Source: Piper betle
Taxonomy: Eukaryota; Streptophyta; Magnoliopsida; Piperales; Piperaceae
Length of the DNA: 64,000 nucleotides
Direction: 5' to 3'
Assembly: GCA_033002965.1 (NCBI GenBank)
Contig: JAURVB010007694.1
Location: 62,001 to 126,000 of the forward strand
The position numbers were made by a program, and so were the translations under genes. Positions within the stretch are counted from its first letter, which is position 1. Each line of letters begins with the position of its first letter. Below are positions 33,629 to 45,640 of the stretch, in pieces. The notes under the pieces were generated by a model. It worked only from the letters and a program-made list of their open reading frames with translations, did no database searches and was not told the origin of the DNA.

Positions 33629-36553
33629 GTAACACCCCAAATCCACTCCATGCTCGTGAACCGAACCGGCATGTTACAAGCCCCGGTTAGGTTGGCTAAC
33701 CAGAATCCAACTCGTGCGGATCTAATTTCGGCATCTTAAGATGAAGATACTACTCGACATGCATGGATAAATGCACAGAATCCTAACATAATACTACATG
33801 GATGATATGCAAAGTAATTCATACAACAATATGATTACGATCAAAATCAATAAAAATTCTAAAATAAAACGGAGAGAATCTCCCTAAAAGTGCAATTAAG
33901 GGCCACCCTATCGAAATAATATATATAAATATATATGCATGTATCAATAATTTCATTCACACATAATCTAATATGCTGTGAACTCACTTTGAAGCTTGGG
34001 TCTCAACCCACAACGCTTCCACTGCGCAATCTATTCACATTTCCTTTTCCTGTCATCATGTCCAAGTATTTCATCTCATCATGTCCTTATATTTTAGCAT
34101 TTAATCACATCACATCAATATAATAACATCATAACAAAATATAACCACTCAATTGACTGACATGTGTACAAGCGGCAACAGTACTCCTCCGTGCAAACTG
34201 GATCCTCCAACTCATTATTATTACCTACATATAGTATAAAAACACGTCAGTAACAAGTGTTACTAGTCCGAAAAATAAAATAACTATAACAAGCTGGCTA
34301 TGAGAGCAAACTCTCATATGAAAGAAAACATCATATACTCCTCGTGAATATTATGAAGGGCACCTACTGAGGAGCCACTAGGTTGCAAACCAGGTAGCAT
34401 CCCAAATTGACTGATCTGTTGCTACTGATGGCTCTTTTGGCATTTTCTTACTTCATTTTCTGGTCTCAAATCCTAAGCCCTCTCCTTACCTCCATATTTC
34501 TCCTAGCCTTGAGCACAAAGGCAAAGTACTCTCAGGCAGTCGCTTTAGTACCCTTTAAACCACAAGTCCGGACATGCGCTGTACTAAACAGTACCCGTAA
34601 ACCTCCACAGTTCTCCGGGTGTGAGGAACTCAAATGCAGAGTTGTCAGGATCCCTCGGGAATGGAACAGTCTGCTAGCACTAATCCAGAGCCCACTTTGA
34701 GTGTCACGGCATCCGCTCATGGTACGTGGAGTCGGTTTCTCCATCTCTCGTCTCATTGAAAACTCGATAAAAATTTATATATATAGGCCTGGGAAGGGAT
34801 TTATATAATAGGCCCGAAGGCAATTTGTGGTGGATCTTGTTTTCGAAATCATCCTCTAGGGATCTCATCCTCGAAGGGTTATTAATCCGGAAAACTGTTC
34901 GCTTAAATGGCCCGAGTTAAGTGGGATCCAATAAAACGCCACTTAACCCGTCCTACAAGCATTAAAACAAACATACAATAGAGTAGAGTAAAAAAAGAGG
35001 AGTCCTAAATGGACCTGGTAGAAGCTCCAAGCATGTCATCAAGCCTAGGCGGCGAGCTCGTACTCTGTACCTACACATCAAAACTAAATACTAACGCCCG
35101 CTAACTAAATGATGGATCAACTCAACGAACATCACACACAACACCATCTTCATCCATCACAATAACCAATCAAATAATCATAAAAGTGAATAATCCTAAC
35201 TTGTCCTATTCATACCAATTTTACTGTGTTTTTCTAAGTTAAGTCGTGATTACTTATCATGCTGAAACTCGATCTACCTCATTAGATCACTTACTATTCA
35301 TTCGCAATTACTCAAATCATACAATCATCCCTTCACTCATAATTAGGCATTACTCATAACAGTTAATCAAATCTAGCATACTATGCTAACATTCATCAAT
35401 TTTAAATGATCAAATTGGAGGTAATTATACCCCATGATGTCGATGATCCATGACGGTTAGGGTTTTTTCGCGCATCTCGGAGCTCGAATTTGACGCTTGA
35501 TGACATCTGAAGTCGATCAGGTTCGACTGGATGAACTCGGTGGAAGATCGGTAAGTTTCAGTGGTTTTTTGGTAGGTTTCAGTGGTTTTTCGGCAACTTC
35601 CAGCGGCAGTCGTTGGCAACATCTACTAGCTGGAAAGCAATGGTATTGGGTACCATTGGAACCGGATCGGCGAGCCCGATGCGTCTACCACATCGACATG
35701 GTCAGTGGAGGTGGCGGCTCGCCAGAAAATGGCTAAAATAGAGGTGGCGGCGATGGGTGACTCGATCTGGCCGGCCTGGGTGGCGACGGCCTGCTCTCCG
35801 GTCCAGAAAGGCTGCTCGGTGGTCGAGGGTGTCGAGGGGACCACTCGATCGTGGTGGCGACGGTCACCGGCGGTGCGATCGACGATGGAAGCATGGCACA
35901 AAGGCGTGGCTTCCTCACATTGCAAAGGCTAGGCAATGGCCGGGAGAGCTTGAGGCGGCACGATGACACCACGGGGGGGCAAGATGGCATCGATCGACGA
36001 CTGGGCAGTGTTGAGGCGGCGGCGACGACAAGCGGAGGGTGGCGTGGCTAGGGTTTGGACGGGGAAGAAGAAGAAAGTGTTGGGGGAGGGAGAAAATAAC
36101 TGGGTGGCAAACTTTTAAATAATACTTGACTCGTGTCCGGCTCGAGTCGAGAATAATAACTAAGTTGTAATAAATCCTAAAAAAATTGGGAAAAATCCCA
36201 TAAAATCAAACAAACACCAAAACATCATAATAATATGCTCTCGAACTATCAACCACCCAAACTGCCCGTAATGTGTCCTAACGCGGTAAACAACTTAAAA
36301 CTAATTCTACGATCCACTATATATAAAAATAAAAAAAATAACTGGCATACTCTCATATATTCTGCTAACTCATTCTATTCTGTTGTGTTCATGATGTTAT
36401 CATCATATACTTGGGTATGCATGACCCTCATAGCTCATACACACGACTGGAGTCGGCTTAGTACACGTGTTCTAAAACTGACTCGACTCGAAAATAACGG
36501 TCGAACCGACCGATTTTGAATATAAAACCCCAACTCGAATCATGGGTTTTACA
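33629..36553 (-). mobile_element. Solo LTR (family A-like), minus strand, in Tekay-B pol
   Basis: TGTAACACCCC at 33629 to GGGTTTTACA at 36553 (2925 bp), flanked by a perfect duplication CAAGG (33624-33628 and 36554-36558). Removing it joins the pol reading RMAPLELK to [10 protein letters not shown]. No internal region remains. It is colinear with the solo LTR at 241-3198 but more decayed, with a smaller CpG block (35440-36060). Confidence 0.93.
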
Positions 36554-36558
36554 CAAGG

Positions 36559-37745
36559 AACTCAAGAAACAATTGCATACACTATTGGATCAAGGATTCA
36601 TTAGACTGAGTGTTTCCCTATATGGTGCACTAGTGTTATTCGTGAGGAAGAAGGTTGGAAGCATGCATTTATGCATCGATTACAAGTTGCTAAACCATGC
36701 AACTATTAAAGATTAAAGCAGAAGACATCCTAAAGATTACTTTCAGGACCAGATATGGACACTGCAAGTTGAAGATATCGTCGAAGATTGATTTGAGGTC
36801 AGGATACTACCAATTGAAGATTAGAGCAAAACAAATCCCGAAAACTGCATTCAGGACCCGATATGGACACTATGAGTTTTTGGTCACGCTCTTTGAATTG
36901 ACCAATGCTCCAGCAGCATTTATGGACTTGATGAATAGAGCATTTAGTCCATATTTGAACTAGTTTGTGATAATCTTTGTAGACAACATACTGGTATACT
37001 CTTCATCGAGGGAATAGCATGAGCAATATCTAAAGATAGTATTGTAGACACTGAGAGAGCATAGATTGTATGGGAAGTTTCGCAGTGTAGTTTTTTGTTG
37101 TTAGAAGTGAATTTTCTCAGCCATATCATTTCAGCATCAGGTATCTCGGTAGATCCAGCCAAGATAGATCAGTAGTACAGTGGGAACACCTGAAGACACC
37201 TATAGAAGTTTGGAGTTTCCTAGGCCTAGCTGGGTACTACAGACGATTTATTCAGGATTTCGCTTTCATAGTAGCCCCTCTTATAGGGTTGACTAGGAAG
37301 GAGGAATGGTTCAAATGGACAAACAAATGTAAGCAGAGTTTCAGGATGCTGAAGGGGATATTGGCTTCGACGCCTATCCTCACATTTCTTGAGGGACATG
37401 AGGATTTTGTAGTTTACACACATGCCTCAGGAATTTGGCTAGGTTGTGTTTTGATGCAAAAGGATAAGGTTATAGCCTATGCATCTTGCCAGCCCAAGGA
37501 GCATAAGTGTCACTATCCTACATATGATTTGGAGCTTGCAGCAGCCATATTCGCACTCAGAATATGGAGGCACAACTTATATGCAACATCTTTCAGACTT
37601 TTGATAAATTACCAGAGTCTAAAATATATCTTCACAGAGAAGGATTTGAACATAAGACATTGAAGATGGTTAGAGATGTTAGCAGACTACGAGATTGACA
37701 TAGCGTACCATGAGGGCAAAGCGAATGTGGTAGTAGATGAGTTGA
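36559..37745 (+). pseudogene. Tekay-B reverse transcriptase and RNase H pseudogene
   Basis: Continues pol after the solo LTR. Seen in pieces: [35 protein letters not shown]; an apparent local duplication around [12 protein letters not shown] and [12 protein letters not shown] (36725-36860); FVDNILVYS with DD changed to DN (about 36970); [12 protein letters not shown]; and RNase H FVVYTHASGIWLGCVLMQ (37400-37460), in which the first catalytic Asp is His. Stops and frame changes are frequent. Confidence 0.85.
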
Positions 37746-37799
37746 ACAGGAAGCTAGGAGTTCGTACTTCGTAGGATTGGCAACAAGGTTAGTGACTTA

Positions 37800-39290
37800 G
37801 TATACGACAGACCAGAGACAGTTGGTTGGAATGATGGCACAACTGACCATTCAGTCGAGTGTACTTGACCAAATCAGGATTGAACAGGAAACAAACCCAC
37901 GGTTGAAGCAGTGGTTGGAATAGGGAACACAACAGGAATGGGTTAGTTAGATTGAGAGGTCGACTCTTTGTCCCAAATGTTCCTAAGTTTCCCAGATTCG
38001 AAGTACGATTTTTCATGAAGCTACATATTGAGATTTCATTGCATCAAAGTGGAGTGAAGATGTACCACAATGTCCGAGAGAGGTATATGACATAGTTGCC
38101 AGGAAAGAAAAGATAGGTATACGACTTAGTTTCCAGATGTTTAGTGTGCCAGCAAGTGAAAGCCTAGCACATACGCCCAGGTGAGACACTACAATCATTG
38201 GAAAACCCAAAGTGGAAGTAGTAGAGTATTGCATACGACTTTGTAATTGGTTTGCCTAGGACCCACCTACAGAAGGATGCAATATGGGTCATAGTAGATC
38301 GACTCACAAAGAGCACACACTTCATACCAATTAGGATGGATTACCCACTGATCACTTTGGCCACGCTGTACAGAGACCAGATAGTCAGGTTACATGGAGT
38401 GCCACAGGAGATCATATCAGACAGGGATCTGAGGTTCACGTCACGATTTTAGAAGCTTTTCAGGCAGTTATGGGCACTGGATTAAGATTTAGCACAGCCT
38501 TTCACCTTCAGACAGATGGGCAAACTAAGAGAACCATACAGATCCTAGATGATTTGCTACGAGCATGCATTTTGGATTTTGGAGGAAGTTGGGAAGGGCA
38601 CCTACCTCTAGTGGAGTTCTCCTACAACAACAGCTCTCAGGACACGATAGGAATGGCACCATTTGAGGCACTATGTGGCAGACCAAGTTGATCCCCAGTG
38701 TGTTGGGTTCAAGGCAGCAAGCCAGTAGTAGTTGGGCTAGAGATGATCCAACAGACCCAGGAAGTGGTAATGCATATCAGGAAGAGAATGAGGTCAGCAT
38801 AGGATAGACAGAAAAGTTATGTTGATTAGCGCAAATGTGAGGTTCATTTCTCATTAGGAAATCACGTCCTTCTGAAGGTCTCTCCAACTAAGGGAAACAC
38901 GAGATTTGGGACATGAAGGAAACTTAGTCCATGATATATTGGACCATTTGATGTGATTGAGCGCATTGGACTAGTGGCTTATAAGCTAGCATTGCCACCT
39001 TACTTATCAACTATGCACAATGTCTTCAATGTGTCAATGTTGAAGGAATACCATCCAGATGACTCTCATGTTGTCAGTTTCAAAGAGATAGACGTATCCA
39101 AAAGATGCAGTTCAGATTGTAGATCGTAGAGTGAAGATTCTCCGAAGAAAAGAAGTTCCCCTAGTACTAGTGCAATAGACTCAATAAAGAGTTGAAGAAT
39201 CTACATGGGATCGTGAAGATAAGATGAGGAAATGATACCCGGACATATTCGAGCTACGAGCTTCACAACCAGGTACCTTAGCAAAGATTA
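37800..39290 (+). pseudogene. Tekay-B integrase and chromodomain pseudogene
   Basis: A degraded HHCC finger (38030-38160, ending CLVCQQVK) is followed by the core: IWVIVDRLTKSTHFIPI; IISDRDLRFTSRF (D), then TAG; LRFSTAFHLQTDGQTKRT with the expected Glu changed to Lys; YNNSSQDTIGMAPFEAL. The C-terminal chromodomain is still readable in fragments near 39110-39250 (VKILRRKEVPLVL; ESTWDREDKMRK). Confidence 0.85.
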
Positions 39291-39352
39291 TTTTTCCTCA
39301 GATTGTGGATGAGTTTGAAACTTCCTTAGTTAAAACTTCAAGGACGAAATAT

Positions 39353-40155
39353 TTTTTACATTAGCGAACCAGTTGGTTCAACCGTCAGTTCGAATCGAGT
39401 CAGTTTCATGAATCGCATACTGAGTCGAGGCTAGCCATGAGTTATGAGCGATGAGGGTCAAGTGTACCTGACCATATGATGATAACATATGAAAAATGAT
39501 AAGAAATGAGTTATTAGAGTATATGACAGTATACAATATTTTTTTTGTATGTATTTGATTATAAAATTATTTTTAAGCCGAATAACGCTTTAGGATGAGT
39601 TATAGAGAGTTTGGGTGGGTTACTAGTTATAGAACATGTCATTGTAATGTTATTGTGTGTATTATATTTTATAGGATTTTCTCTATTTTTTGGTTTTTTT
39701 AGGATTTATTACAACTAGTTATTATTTTTGACCTAGTCGGAGTCGAGTCAAGTTTTAATCACAAAATTACCACCCAACTTCACCCCGACACTTTCTCCCC
39801 CAAACCCCAATCAGCACCATCTCCATCCCTGTCTTTGCCACTTCACCGCCTCTAGCCCCGCCGTGTTGTTGCATTGCCGCCCTGAGCACCCCCGACCGCC
39901 GCCCAGTCACCACGATGCCCAACGCTGCGAAATCGTGCCATCCTTCCTGGTGTCGATTCATCACTGTCCAGGCCACTCTGCCGCCACCGTGCTAATGATG
40001 CCACCCACCTTCGACCTTTGAGCATTAACCCCATACCAAGCGCCACTGCCAAGGCCAGTCGAGGGACAATCGGATGACCGACCAACCTCTGCCGACTCTT
40101 CACCGCCGTCACCGTCCTCACCGGCACTACTATTGGGTCAAGCTCGCTGAGCCAG
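39353..40155 (+). mobile_element. Tekay-B 3' LTR, left part
   Basis: TTTTACATTAGCGAACCAG matches the 5' LTR about 30 bp in. The first bases of the LTR and the polypurine tract are missing just after AAGGACGAAAT. It runs to GCTGAGCCAG, where the solo LTR 40156-43012 is inserted. Confidence 0.85.
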
Positions 40156-41769
40156 TGTAAAACCCGTGACTCGAGTCAGGGTTTTACGTTACCGAACCAG
40201 TCGGTTCGACCGTTGGTTCGAGTCGAGTCAGTTTCATGAACCGCGTGCTGAGTCGAGACCAGCCGTGAGTTATGAGCGATGAGAGTCAGGTGTACCTGAA
40301 TATATGATGATAACGTCGAGAAGATGGTGAGAAATGAGTTATCAGAATATATGAAAGTATGCAGTATTTTTTTCTTTTTATATGTTTGATCGTAGAATTA
40401 GTTTTAGGCCGAATAACGCGTTAGGACGCGTTGGATTATATTCGGGTGGGTTATTAGTTATAGAGCATGCCATTTGGATGTTGTTGTGTTTGTTTTATTT
40501 TATGGAATTTTTCCATATTTTTCTAGAATTTTTTTAGAATTTATTACGAACTAGTTATTATTTTGACTCGAGTCGGAATCGAGTCAATACTAAATTACGA
40601 GTTTGCCATTGAGAACACTTCTTCTCCCTCCCGACCCTTCTTCCACCCAAACCCTCGCCGCCACTGTGGTGTGCCGCCGCCGCGCCGACGCCGTGCTGCC
40701 GCCGATCGTCGCCGCCCCGCCTTGCCGTGCCGTCGCCGTGCCGCCACGACCAACCCCGGCCAGCGATCGCCTGCCAGCGCGCCGCCGCGACTCCACGAGG
40801 CCGCCTCGGCCGTCGCCACTTCGGGCCGGATTCCGCCGCCGTCCGGGCCGCGCCGCCGCCGCTGTGACCCCGACAACCACCCCCTCGCCGTCGCCGACGT
40901 TTCCCCCACCATCCCGAGCGCCGTCGAGGCCGGCCGGAGCCCCGATCGGAGCACGCCGACGCCGCCGCCCATTTTCGACGCCGCCGTCGACGGCCACCGC
41001 CGCCTCGGCTACCCTGTTTGACACCACCATTGGACCGAGCTCGTCGAGCTGGTGCCGATAGACCCCCTGATTGCCCCGTCCCGAATCATCGCCGGAAAAC
41101 CGTCGGAATCCGCCGGAAAACCGCCGACACTCGCCGGAAAACCGCCGGAACTGCCGGAAAATTGGATTCGTGGGAAATTCGCCGGATCATCCGCCGAACG
41201 CACCCAGTCCAATCTGATCGGACTTCGGACGCCGCTAGGTGCCGAATTCGAGTTTCGAGCCGCGAAACGGAAACCCTAGCCGTCGCCGATTTTCGACGAC
41301 GCGAGGTATAATTTATTTTAACTTAATTAATTGAAAGTATTGATTATTAGAATTTGCATGCTATGATTGATGAATTGTGCATTGTAATTACTTATATAAA
41401 TGTGGATTTGATTTAGAATAAAATATGAAATTTGTGAAATTGTGTGGTGTTAAAAATAGAAGTTATGAAACTAATTAGGGTTATTAGGTAATGATCATGA
41501 TCTAATGCAAACTAACCTAAGTAGACTTGCTAGAATTGATATAGGTTGATGTGTGTTGATTGATGCGTGATTGTGTTGATTGTGTGTGCATGCTATAGGA
41601 TGTGTGATTCATCATGCGGGCGTTAGTTTTTAGCTTGATTGTGTAGGTACGGTGTAGGAGCTCGCCGCCTAGGCGCGTGGACCCGTTTGGAGCTTCTACC
41701 AGGTCCGTTTAGGACTCGTTCTCTGATTTACGCTACTCTCTTGTGTATTTGATTTATTATGTGCAGGAC

Positions 41770-41805
41770 GAGTTAAGTGGCGTTTTATCGAATCCCACTT
41801 AACTC
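41770..41805 (+). promoter_or_regulatory. Conserved LTR hairpin 1 (solo LTR copy)
   Basis: GAGTTAAGTGG (41770-41780) pairs perfectly over 11 bp with CCACTTAACTC (41795-41805), with a 14-nt loop CGTTTTATCGAATC. GGGCCATTTAGCC follows. Confidence 0.65.
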
Positions 41806-41842
41806 GGGCCATTTAGCCAACGATTTTCCCGGATTAATAACC

Positions 41843-41864
41843 CTCGAGGATGAGATCCCTCGAG
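41843..41864 (+). promoter_or_regulatory. Conserved LTR hairpin 2
   Basis: CTCGAGG (41843-41849) pairs with CCTCGAG (41858-41864) around ATGAGATC, just after GGATTAATAAC. The same is present at 4170, 51826, 43725 and, decayed, at 16431 and 28962. Confidence 0.6.
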
Positions 41865-43017
41865 TTTGTTTTCGAACTTCAGATCCAGCTCACGTTGCCT
41901 TCGGGCCTATTGTATAAATCCCAACCCAGACCTATATATATGTATAGTTTTCGTGTTTTTGTGAGAGACTGAATGAGGGAAATCCGACTACCGTGCTACG
42001 CGAGCGGGCACGTGTGTGTTGACAGTGGGCTCTGGAATGGTGTGCGGGCCGTTTCATTCCCGAGGGATCCTGACAACTCCACCTTTGAGTTCCTCAAACC
42101 CGGAGAAGTGTGGAGGTTCACGGGTACTGCATTGCAGCGCATGTCTAGACTTGTGGTTTCAAAGGGTACTGAAGGCGACTGCCTGAGAGTACTCGGCCTT
42201 CGTGCTCAAGGCCAGGAGTAATATGGAAGGTGCCGAGGGCGGAAAGGAATGAGATTTGACGCGAGAAGCAATAGAGAAATGGCCGAGGCATGAGAATGTG
42301 AAAGATAGGGGGACGCTGTCGACCCGAGGGCGACGGCTCCCGTATGTGCCCTGATGAGAGTTCTTGAGGAAGTATATGGTTTTCATTCAACAGGAGAGTT
42401 TGCTCTCCTGTGCCAGTTTGATATTAGTTATTTTCTGGGCCGGTAACACTCGTTACTGACGGTTTTTCTATATATATGTAGGTGAGAAATGCGAAGGATG
42501 AAAGCTGTCGGGACTGCGGAGGAGCAGCACGGAACCGCGCACACATGTACCTGCCGCGTGTAACGTATAATGATGGTGTGTTATTGTTATGTAAACGATA
42601 ATTTTGATGTGTTTGCTTGAGTGAATTACTTGTTATGAAACGAACTGATAAATATGAATGAGTAGGGAGCCTTGGAGTACAGACTCGGCTCAGGTAAAAA
42701 CGAATGAGATAATGGTTGAATGTTAGGGTAGATTATTATGTGTTACTGTATTTTTATAAAATAGTATATATTTTCTTTTGGTTTTTTTTCATTTATTATT
42801 TTGTCTTGTCTTTGCTTGTACATCATAGCATGCAAGTAGGACTACGTTAGAACCCACGCATCCCATCCATGCATTTCATATTTGCATCTCCATCTTGAGA
42901 CACCGAGGGCAGATCCAGGTCGGCTTAACCGAACCCAGTAGATTAGCGAACGGTTCGGTCGCAGGTGACATTTCCGGGTCGGTTCACGGGTGAGCCGAAA
43001 CGGGGTGTTACAGCCAG

Positions 43018-44977
43018 TGCTGACCCATAGCCTTGATTGCCTCACCGAAAAAGTCGCCCTAAAATCGTCGTAAAGCCGTAAAAAAACTGCCAAAAACTGC
43101 TAGAAAGCTACCGAAAAACTGGATTCACTGAAATTCGCCGGATCTTCCGCCGAACTCATCCAGTCGAACCCGATCGAACTTCAAACGCCACCCAGTGCCG
43201 AATTCGAGTCTTGAGCCAGACAACAAACCATTAGCCATCGCCGATTGCTGACGACGCGAGGTATAATTAACTCCGATTTAATTACTTAGAGGTGATAATA
43301 TTAACATAGCATACTAGGATTGATGAATTGATGTGTTAGATAATTTTATTTTAAATAAAAATATTAATTGCTTGATTGAAGTGTATTAAAACGAATGCTA
43401 AGGAACTAATTAGGTAAACTAAGTAATTATCATAATCTAATGCAACGTAGCGTAGGAAAACTTATGTGCTATAGAATGTGTGAATGCATCATAAATAGGC
43501 ATTATCTTTTAGTTTGATATCTAGGTACCGAGTAGCAGCTCACTGTTTAGGCTTGTGGACACGATTAGAGCTTCTATCAGGTTCGTTTAGGGCTCACTTC
43601 TGGTTTGACTTCTCTACTTTGTCGTGTTTTGTTCTTTTACATGTAACTAAACGTGTCGAGTGGTGGATTTATTGTATCCCACTCGACATGGGCCATCTAG
43701 TCGTTTGAAATTTTCAGATTGATAACCCTCGAGGATTAGATCCCTCGAGTTTATTTTCGAAACTCACATCGAACCCGAGATGCCTTCGGGCCTATTATAT
43801 TAAAATCCTTACCTAGGCCTATGTACATATAGTTTTCGCATTTTCAGTGAGATGTGACACGAGGGAAAACTGACGGCCACATCTTGAGATAGGCCATGTG
43901 TTTGTCAAAGCAGGCTCTGAAATTGGTGAGCGTTTGTTCCATTCTAAGGGATCCTGATAATTCCACCTTTGAGTTCATCAAGCCTGAAGAAGTGTGGAGG
44001 TCTACGGGTATTATTTTACAATGCTTGTCTATACTTGTTGCTTCAAAGAGTACTGAAGGTGCATGCTTGAGAGTACTCTTCCTTTGTATTCAAGGCCAGG
44101 AGTAATATGGAGGTTGTTGAGGGTTGAGAGGAAAGAGAATGATTTTCCCATGCAAGGGATAATTTAAAGTGACCAATGAATGAGAATAAGATAGAAAGGG
44201 GACGTTGTCGCGCGAGGTCTACGACTCCTAGTTATTGCCCTTATAAGAGTTCTATGAGGAAGAGTAATGATGTTTTTATTCAATAGGAGGGTGGTCTTGT
44301 GTCAGTTTGTTATTAGTTATTTCTGAACTGGTAACACTCATTATTGACGTCTCTTTATTATATATGTATGTGAGAATCGTGAGGAATGAGCACTATCGGG
44401 ACTGCAGAGGAACAACACTAATATCGTGTACACATGTACATGCCCAAGTGTAATTGGTGAGGATAATGTGCGTTGAACTATGCAGATGATTACTTTTAAA
44501 TGATACTGTAAATATTTTTTATGTGCATGAAAATAGAAAATAGAAAATGAACACGTGAGTAATGGAGTTTAGACCTAACTCATATGATGAGGAAAGTAAG
44601 GATAACTAGAAATGTGAGGAAAATACTATGTTTCAATGTTTATTGTGATAAATATATATATACCGGTTGTTATTTACATGGTGGCCCATATTGCACTTTT
44701 AGGGCAGACTTGGTCTGTTTTGCTTTAAAAATAGATATTTCTTTTGAACTTTTTGTTTATTTAGTTTGTTTGTACACTTGTTTGTACATCATAACATGCA
44801 TGTAGTATAACGTTAGAACCCAAGCATCCCATCCATGCTTTGCATGATGCATCACCATCTTGAGACACCGAATATAGATCCAGGTCGGCTTAACCGAATT
44901 AAGTAGATTAGAGAATTGTTTGGTCACCTATAACATTTCCTGGTGGGTTGACAGATCAACCAAAATAGGGTGTTACA
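43018..44977 (+). mobile_element. Tekay-B 3' LTR, right part
   Basis: Resumes with TGCTGACCCATAGCC, matching the 5' LTR at GTGCCGACCCATAGCC (28327). It continues colinear through hairpin 1 (43654-43688), TTCGGGCCTATTATATTAAA, CTATGTACATATAG and ATTATATATGTATGTGAG to TAGGGTGTTACA at 44977. It lacks the hAT-like insertion of the 5' LTR. Confidence 0.87.
43654..43688 (+). promoter_or_regulatory. Conserved LTR hairpin 1 (Tekay-B 3' LTR)
   Basis: TGTCGAGTGG (43654-43663) pairs perfectly with CCACTCGACA (43679-43688); the loop contains ATTTATTGTAT. The stem differs from GTTAAGTGG by changes that are compensated on the other side. Confidence 0.65.
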
Positions 44978-45640
44978 ACTACTCTTCACTAGACAGAGGT
45001 ATAAACACACTGAGGATGAGCGGGACAATCTTTGACCACTGATTTAGACATTTGCCCCAATTTCACACAATCCGCTAATGCTAGATCAATGGTTGCTATT
45101 TGAAAGCCGGTCAACACTTATAGGATGAGTCACCCAAGATTTCAAGAGATCAATGTGAGCTCAATATTGTTTCACCATCGTACATCCCTCCACCATGATT
45201 CAAACCTCTCCGAATTAGACACACATAGTTGGACAACTAGAGCCGAGTTATTAGCAGCCACCTTTGGGGAGATGGACATATGGGGTTAGATATGCCAGAG
45301 ACAACAGTGGGCTCATGACACACATGATCAGGATTAGACTCTCAGCACTTTGATAGCACTATCGCCGACCAAGTTGCACAACCTCCGTCCGAGTTGGACA
45401 ACCATTGCCTAAGGTGCACAACCGTCATCCGAGTTGCACAATTGTTGTCCAAGTTGCACAACAACCGTCTATGATGTACTACCACCAACTGAGTATGCAC
45501 TACTGTAGGCCATGTATCACACTAGCACCGATCAAGTGGAGCAGTTAGTGTGGAAGCCAGGGCCAAGTAGTTGAGGACAACTATTTGAGGACTTTCTGAG
45601 CCTTGCTAGCAACCGCATGTCACAACTTGAGCTGTATGAT
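44978..45640 (+). mobile_element. Internal region of the LARD-like element, right copy, second part
   Basis: Continues from 27487 with CTACTCTTCACTAGACAGAGG, matching 11370-11650 (TTTGACCACWGATTTAGA; GAGCCGAGTT). The right end of the element is not identifiable; no third LTR is seen. Confidence 0.6.
45371..45475 (+). repeat. Short tandem repeat, about 21-bp unit, five diverged copies
   Basis: The unit is like AGTTGCACAACCNYCGTCCG, for example at 45371, 45413 and 45431. Confidence 0.8.

Larger units (their letters stand above)
40156..43012 (+). mobile_element. Solo LTR (family A), plus strand, CpG-rich, in Tekay-B 3' LTR
   Basis: TGTAAAACCCGTG at 40156 to ACGGGGTGTTACA at 43012 (2857 bp), with a perfect duplication GCCAG (40151-40155 and 43013-43017). 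No internal region. It is among the best-kept LTRs here. It has a dense CpG block (40640-41260), telo-box AAACCCTAG (41271-41279), GAGGTATAAT (41304), hairpin 1 (41770-41805), hairpin 2 (41843-41864), a TATA-like CCTATATATATG (41931), and hairpin 3 with TATATATATGTAGG (42441-42482). The 150-aa Pro/Ala/Arg ORFs over the CpG block occur on both strands and in several frames, so no protein is claimed. Confidence 0.95.
27488..44977 (+). mobile_element. Tekay-B: old chromodomain-type Ty3/gypsy element with nested insertions
   Basis: 5' LTR 27488-30991, primer site, decayed gag-pol (31180-39300), and a 3' LTR from 39353 that is split by a solo LTR and ends at 44977. It is inserted in the LARD-like internal region. 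The flanks GGCTA | ACTAC do not give a clean duplication, though joining them restores the LARD-like sequence. Nested inside are a hAT-like element (29113-29944) and two solo LTRs (33629-36553, 40156-43012). Stops occur in every coding domain, so it is long dead. Confidence 0.85.

Noticed and set aside
40563..41061. 150-aa Pro/Ala/Arg-rich ORFs in the solo LTR (and similar ones at 2123-2783 and 50588-51255)
   Set aside because: Long frames exist on both strands and in several phases at once, as expected from CpG-rich sequence; the reading frames differ between LTR copies.
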